64,000 bases of DNA from Pseudomonas sp. Q1-7 (GTDB taxonomy: Bacteria; Pseudomonadota; Gammaproteobacteria; Pseudomonadales; Pseudomonadaceae), in NCBI RefSeq assembly GCF_028010285.1, contig NZ_CP116304.1, positions 3,364,501-3,428,500 of the forward strand. The letters run 5' to 3'. The position numbers were made by a program, and so were the translations under genes. Below, one piece after another: positions 59,680 to 64,000 of this stretch (position 1 is the stretch's first letter; each line of letters opens with the position of its first letter). The notes beneath the pieces were generated by a model. The model was not told the origin of the DNA. It saw nothing but the letters and a program-made list of their open reading frames with translations, and ran no database searches.

Positions 59680-60939
59680 ATGAGCGACCTCCCGCCACAG
59701 GGCATGCACCTGATGGCCAAGCCCGTCGGGCCGATCTGCAATCTCGATTGCGACTACTGCTTCTACCTGGAGAAGGAGCGGCTGCATCCACCAAGCAACC
59801 GCTTTCGCATGCCCGACGAGGTGCTGCGGGCCTATGTGCAGCGCTACATCGCCGCCCAGAACAGCCCCGAAGTGGAATTCACCTGGCAGGGCGGCGAGCC
59901 CACCCTGCTCGGGCTGGCATTCTTCCAACGTGCCTGCGCCTACCAGCGCGAGTTCGCCAACGGCAAGGTGATTCGCAACACCCTGCAAACCAACGGCACC
60001 CTGCTCGACGACGCCTGGTGCGCCTTTCTCGCGCAGGAAGGCTTCACCGTCGGCCTCAGCCTCGATGGCCCACGGGCGCTGCACGACCTGCATCGGCCGG
60101 ACAAACGCGGCCGCTCCAGTTTCGACCAGGTCATGCGCGGCCTGGCGCTCTTGCAGAAACACGCGATCCCCTACAACGTGCTGGTGACCGTGACGCGCGA
60201 AACCGCCCGGCAGCCGCTGGCGGTCTATCGCTTCCTCAAGGAAGCCGGCGTGCGCCACATCCAGTTCAACCCGGTGGTCGAGCGCCTGCCGACACCGTCG
60301 GACGCGTCACGCGGCCAGGCTTTCGCCACCCCGCCCGAGCTGCGCCTGCGGAATCTGCAGGCACCCACCGCGCCGGTGACGGCGCAAAGCGTCGAAGCCG
60401 AGGCCTATGGGGAATTCCTCGTCGCCATCTTCGACGACTGGGTACGCCACGATGTCGGCAGCGTCCATGTGATGAACTTCGAGTGGGCGCTGGCCGCCTG
60501 GTGCCAACTGCCGGCCAGCGTCTGCCTGTTCGCCCCGCGTTGCGGCAAGGCGGCGATCGTCGAGCACGATGGCAGCCTGTACGCCTGCGACCACTACATG
60601 TACCCGGAATACCGCCTCGGCGACATCCGCCAGCAGGACCCGGCCGAGCTGCTCGCATCCCCCGCCCAGCAAGCCTTCGGCGCGGCGAAGGAAGAGACGC
60701 TGCCGGACTATTGCCGCCGCTGCGACTATCGGTTCGCCTGCCACGGCGAGTGCCCGAAGAACCGCTTCATCGAAACGCCGGATGGCCAGCCGGGGCTCAA
60801 CTACCTGTGCGCGGGCTACAAGCGCTATTTCCGCCACATCACGCCCTACCTCAATGCCATGGCCAAACTGATCGCCCACGGCCAACCCGCCGAGTTGATC
60901 ATGCAAGCCTTCAACGGTCCGCTGCTGATCACGCTTTAG
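59680..60939 (+). CDS. Anaerobic sulfatase-maturating enzyme (radical SAM)
   Basis: Radical SAM protein of 419 residues that oxidises the sulfatase active-site Ser or Cys to formylglycine. The 4Fe-4S/SAM motif CNLDCDYCFYLEK has C20, C24 and C27, followed by TWQGGEPTLLG. The C-terminal SPASM-type cluster region is visible as LFAPRCGKAAIVEHDGS, YACDHYMYPEY and the run CRRCDYRFACHGECPKNRF. Family length is about 370-420. It is in the same operon as the S-X-A-X-R sulfatase, which fits the AtsB-type pair of enterobacteria. Catalysis is oxygen-sensitive in known members. Confidence 0.93.
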   Translation: MSDLPPQGMHLMAKPVGPICNLDCDYCFYLEKERLHPPSNRFRMPDEVLRAYVQRYIAAQNSPEVEFTWQGGEPTLLGLAFFQRACAYQREFANGKVIRNTLQTNGTLLDDAWCAFLAQEGFTVGLSLDGPRALHDLHRPDKRGRSSFDQVMRGLALLQKHAIPYNVLVTVTRETARQPLAVYRFLKEAGVRHIQFNPVVERLPTPSDASRGQAFATPPELRLRNLQAPTAPVTAQSVEAEAYGEFLVAIFDDWVRHDVGSVHVMNFEWALAAWCQLPASVCLFAPRCGKAAIVEHDGSLYACDHYMYPEYRLGDIRQQDPAELLASPAQQAFGAAKEETLPDYCRRCDYRFACHGECPKNRFIETPDGQPGLNYLCAGYKRYFRHITPYLNAMAKLIAHGQPAELIMQAFNGPLLITL

Positions 60940-61309
60940 GCACGTCGCGCGCATTCCCGTACAGCGCCAAGCCAGCGTGCGCCGCCACACGCCCTCACAT
61001 CACGAGCAAGGGGAAGCGGCCAGACGCCGTTCTGCGTTCGTAGATCCGGATGCAATCCGGGAGCGGCGGCTGGAATTTCCCCGGATTTCATCCGGGCCAC
61101 CGGTTGCGGCGAGTGCCGTGCAGGGCAGAAGCATTTAGGCTCCGCACGGCCTCGCCGCCCGCCGTCAGGGCGCCGTTCTGCGTTCGTAGCCCGGATGCAA
61201 TCCGGGAGCGGCGGTTGGAATTTCCCCGGATTTCATCCGGGCCACCGGTTGCGGCGAGTGCCGTGCAGGGCAGAAGCATTCAGGCCCTGCACGGCCTCGC
61301 CGCCCGCCG
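60940..61309. other. 370-bp gap between convergent genes, filled mostly by a tandem repeat
   Basis: The first 85 bp after the maturase stop hold no recognisable feature. The remainder is the duplicated unit annotated below. No gene is supported; small frames here are by-products of the repeats. Confidence 0.5.
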
Positions 61310-61316
61310 TCAAGGC
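61025..61316. repeat. Two tandem copies of a 145-bp unit with REP-like hairpins
   Basis: Copy 1 begins at 61025 and copy 2 at 61171 (cgccgttctgcgttcgtag in both); they differ by one indel and a handful of substitutions. Each contains two hairpins, ccggatgcaatccgg and cccggatttcatccggg, and a common downstream part ending in cgcccgccgtca-ggcgcc. Copy 2 runs into the stop codon and last codons of the RND gene, so the copied unit includes the gene's extreme 3' end. Confidence 0.8.
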
Positions 61317-63709
61317 GCCTTTTTGAGCAGGAAATGCGACAGGGCCGGGATCAGCACCAGCGCACCGACCATGTTCCAGATGAACATGAAGGTGAGCAGG
61401 ATGCCCATGTCGGCCTGGAACTTGATCGGCGACCAGGCCCAGGTCACCACGCCGGCGGCCAGGGTGACGCCGACCAGGGCAACCACCTTGCCGGTGAAAG
61501 CCACCGCATTGCGGTAGGCCACCGCCAGCGGCATGCCGGCACGTTGCTGGGCCAGTTGCACGCTGAGCAGGTAGAGGGCGTAGTCGACACCGATGCCGAC
61601 GCCGAGGGCGATCACTGGCAGGGTGGCAACCTTCACCCCCATGCCCAGCCAGACCATCAGCGCTTCGCAGAGTATCGAGGTGAGCATCAGCGGCAGCACG
61701 GCCACCAGTACCGCGCGCCAGCTGCGGAAGGTCACGAAGCACAGCAGGATCACCGCCGCATAGACGTAGAGCAGCATGGTCCGGTTGGCCTCGCGCACCA
61801 CGATGTTGGTGGCGGCCTCGATCCCGGCGCTGCCGGCGACCAGCAGGAACTGGCGTTGCTCGGTGCTGTGTTCGCGCGCGAAGCCCTCGGCCACCTGGAT
61901 CATGTGATCGAGGGTTTCGGCCTTGTGGTCCTTCAGGTAGGCCACCACCGGCATCATCGAGCAGTCGGTGTTGAACAGCTCCGGGTTATTGACCGAGGCC
62001 TGCTGGGCGCCGTAGTTCAGCACATTCTGGTTGCGCGCGATGGTCAGCCACTTGGGGTTGCCCTCGTAGGAGCCGGCGGTGATCTGGCGCACCGCGTCGA
62101 CCAGCGAGACGGTGGTCTGCACCCCGCCCTGCTGCTGCAGGAGCCAACCCAGGCGATCCGCCTCGACCAGGCTCTCGTACTTCAGGCAGCCTTCGTTGGG
62201 CGTCTTCAGCATCACCGCGAAGAGGTCGCTGGACAGCGAGTAGTTCGCGGTGATGTAGGCATTGTCGAGGTTGTAGCGCGAGTCCGCCCGCAGCTCGGGC
62301 GCACCGGGGTCCAGGTCGCCGATCTTCAAGTTCAGGCTGACGGCGAAACCGGCCACCGCCAGGACCGCGGCCACCGCCAGGGTGACCGTCGCCCAGCGCC
62401 GCTCGGTGAAGCGGTCCAGCCAGCCCCAGAGCGCCCCCAGGCCCTTGCCGCGCACTTCCTCGCGCTCATGCCGCAAGCTGCGGGCGGCGGCGCCTTCGCT
62501 GACGCCCAGGTAGGACAGCAGCACGGGCAGCAGCACCAGGTTGGTGAAGATCAGCACCGCCACGCCGACGCTGGCGGTGACCGCCAGGTCCTGGATGACC
62601 GGGATGTCGATCAGCATCAGCACGGCAAAGCCCACCGCGTCGGCCAGCAGCGCGGTGAGCCCGGCGAGGAACAGGCGGCGGAAGGTGTAGCGCGCGGCCA
62701 CCAGTTGGTGGGTGCCGCGCCCCACGTCCTGCATGATGCCGTTCATCTTCTGCGCGCCGTGGGACACGCCGATGGCGAACACCAGGAACGGCACCAGGAT
62801 GGAGAACGGGTCCAGCGCGTAGCCGAACAGCGCAACCAGGCCCAGTTGCCAGACCACGGCGATCAGCGAGCAGCAGACCACCAGGGTGGTGCTGCGCACG
62901 CAACGGGTGTAGGCGTAGATGATGAGGGTGGCGATCACCGCCGCGGCGGCGAAGTACGCCATGACCTGCAGCAGGCCGTCGAGCAGGTCGCCGATCAACT
63001 TGGCGAAGCCGATGACGTGGATCCTGACACCGCCCTCCTGCCCCTCGTAGCGGGCCCGGAACTTGTCTTCGATCACCCGGGAGAAGGCGTGGTAATCGAT
63101 GGCCTGGCCGCTGACCGGGTCTTTTTCCAGCAACGGCACGAAGATCATGCTGGAGCGGAAGTCGTTGCCCACCAGGCTGCCGACGATGCCGGACCGGGCG
63201 ATGTTCATGCGCAGCTGTTCGACACCGGCCGGCGAGCCGTCATAGGCGTCGGGCATGACCGGGCCACCCTGGAAGCCCTGCTCGGTCACCTCGGTCCAGC
63301 GCACGGCCGGCGTCCACAGCGACTTCATCCAGGCGCGGTCGACGCCGGGTGTCACGAACAGCTCGTCGTTGACCTCCTTGAGCACCTGCAGGTAGGCGGG
63401 ATCGAAGATGTCGCCACGGGTGTTCTCCACCACGACTCTCACGGCGTTGCCGAGGCCGCGCAGCGAGTCGCGGTTCTCCAGGTAGTTTTTGATGAACGGC
63501 TGGCTCTGCGGCAGCATCTTCTCGAAGCTGGCGGTCAGGGTCAGGCGGGTCGTCGCCCCATAGCCCAGCGCGAGGGTGACCAGCACGCAGGTCAGCACCA
63601 CCAGCAGGCGATGGTTGAAGATGATGCGCTCCAGCAGGCTGCCGGAGCGCGGGTCGAACCCCCGCAGCTCCCGCACCACCGGCATGCTGTCGTGCTCGTA
63701 GTTACCCAT
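61310..63709 (-). CDS. MMPL/RND-family transporter
   Basis: Inner-membrane RND-superfamily exporter of 799 residues with the MMPL-like layout: TM1 near residue 30-50, a large periplasmic domain, then two groups of TM segments (about 220-400 and 620-795). Typical blocks are LVPFLVFAIGVSHGAQKMNG and LPVIALGVGIGVDYALYLLS, with the acidic residue of the proton path in GVGIGVDYALY. It is preceded by a YCF48-like gene. Such pairs, with DUF1302/DUF1329 outer-membrane partners, are common in Pseudomonas and thought to move lipidic or steroid-like molecules; no partner beyond YCF48 is in view. Its final codons overlap the tandem repeat. Confidence 0.88.
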   Translation of the reverse strand: MGNYEHDSMPVVRELRGFDPRSGSLLERIIFNHRLLVVLTCVLVTLALGYGATTRLTLTASFEKMLPQSQPFIKNYLENRDSLRGLGNAVRVVVENTRGDIFDPAYLQVLKEVNDELFVTPGVDRAWMKSLWTPAVRWTEVTEQGFQGGPVMPDAYDGSPAGVEQLRMNIARSGIVGSLVGNDFRSSMIFVPLLEKDPVSGQAIDYHAFSRVIEDKFRARYEGQEGGVRIHVIGFAKLIGDLLDGLLQVMAYFAAAAVIATLIIYAYTRCVRSTTLVVCCSLIAVVWQLGLVALFGYALDPFSILVPFLVFAIGVSHGAQKMNGIMQDVGRGTHQLVAARYTFRRLFLAGLTALLADAVGFAVLMLIDIPVIQDLAVTASVGVAVLIFTNLVLLPVLLSYLGVSEGAAARSLRHEREEVRGKGLGALWGWLDRFTERRWATVTLAVAAVLAVAGFAVSLNLKIGDLDPGAPELRADSRYNLDNAYITANYSLSSDLFAVMLKTPNEGCLKYESLVEADRLGWLLQQQGGVQTTVSLVDAVRQITAGSYEGNPKWLTIARNQNVLNYGAQQASVNNPELFNTDCSMMPVVAYLKDHKAETLDHMIQVAEGFAREHSTEQRQFLLVAGSAGIEAATNIVVREANRTMLLYVYAAVILLCFVTFRSWRAVLVAVLPLMLTSILCEALMVWLGMGVKVATLPVIALGVGIGVDYALYLLSVQLAQQRAGMPLAVAYRNAVAFTGKVVALVGVTLAAGVVTWAWSPIKFQADMGILLTFMFIWNMVGALVLIPALSHFLLKKAP

Positions 63710-63733
63710 GTGTGTGTCTCTCTGATAACGGGG

Positions 63734-64000
63734 TCATGGAACGCGCAGCGGGCGCGCGCCGCGCACGCCGACCAGCACCAGTTGCCCCGGCCCGGCGGCC
63801 TGGGCGGCCTGGGCGGCGGCGACTGGCGCCAGCGCGGGTTGCGGCTGCAGCTGGAAGCTGGCGCCGTCGTCGCGGCTGAGCAGCAGGTGGCCGGCCTGGC
63901 TGAGCAGCGCGAGGCGGCCGTCGGCGAGCGCGGTTCCCGTGGTGATGCTCACCGGCAACCCGGTCTCCACCGGGTTCCAGCTCGCGCCGCCATCGACGCT
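63734..64000 (-). CDS. YCF48/BNR-repeat-like protein, C-terminal part (runs off window)
   Basis: About 89 residues of a larger minus-strand protein; the start lies beyond base 64000. A BNR/sialidase-like repeat SVDGGASWNPVETGLP sits at the edge, followed by LLSRDDGASFQLQP, a second Asp-box. The tail is Ala/Gln-rich. These features fit YCF48-related proteins that pair with MMPL transporters. It is 24 bp ahead of the transporter gene on the same strand. Confidence 0.75.
   Translation of the reverse strand, partial: SVDGGASWNPVETGLPVSITTGTALADGRLALLSQAGHLLLSRDDGASFQLQPQPALAPVAAAQAAQAAGPGQLVLVGVRGARPLRVP

Noticed and set aside
61025-61316. CRISPR-like array
   Set aside because: Only two long units with no short-repeat/unique-spacer pattern; it is a tandem duplication with REP hairpins.

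Overview
The window is high-GC chromosomal DNA of a Pseudomonas, probably a relative of the P. aeruginosa group. The evidence is gene content and order: an acetoacetate/dehydrocarnitine block (dhcR-dhcA-dhcB-atoB-atoE) beside the liu-type HMG-CoA lyase, the NAGGN osmolyte pair, arsR-GAPDH-arsJ, a PilT/PilU-family ATPase, and REP-like intergenic palindromes. I see no rRNA, tRNA, CRISPR array, insertion sequence or prophage.

Layout. 1-8.2 kb: ketone-body and leucine/carnitine acyl-CoA metabolism (3' end of HMG-CoA lyase, short-chain fatty acid transporter, thiolase, two CoA-transferase subunits, divergent LysR regulator, acetoacetyl-CoA synthetase). 8.2-11.4 kb: DJ-1/PfpI protein, PilT/PilU-family ATPase, parvulin and two small proteins. 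11.6-18.8 kb: an unusual secreted-protein operon (Tat-exported VOC protein, orphan betaine-type binding protein, royal-jelly/yellow-family beta-propeller), a 940-residue winged-helix/ATPase regulator and an Old Yellow Enzyme. 19-25.5 kb: YbiT-type ABC-F protein, azoreductase, DUF1993 protein, LysR regulator, MFS exporter and two small proteins. 25.6-38.5 kb: RND pump with adaptor, YadGH-type ABC exporter, glutathione transferase, chemoreceptor, P-type cation ATPase, flavin reductase and MarR regulator. 38.6-42.1 kb: N-acetylglutaminylglutamine amide synthesis.

42.3-51.7 kb is the most distinctive part. Two multicopper oxidases, each paired with its own SCO-type copper chaperone, point away from each other around an AT-rich patch and an NhaA antiporter. 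One chaperone is fused to a cytochrome c domain. 51.9-54.7 kb is a compact arsenate-detoxification operon (ArsR, GAPDH, ArsJ). 55.9-60.9 kb carries a cupin dioxygenase-like gene, a serine-type sulfatase (active-site motif S-X-A-X-R), an SDR and a radical-SAM anaerobic sulfatase maturase, in one orientation. The window closes with a 145-bp tandem repeat and an MMPL/RND transporter with a YCF48-like partner that runs off the end.

Functional reading: the region mixes core catabolism with envelope and stress functions (efflux, copper oxidases, arsenate export, osmoprotection, sulfate-ester hydrolysis). All functional calls come from reading motifs and gene context by eye; no database search was possible.
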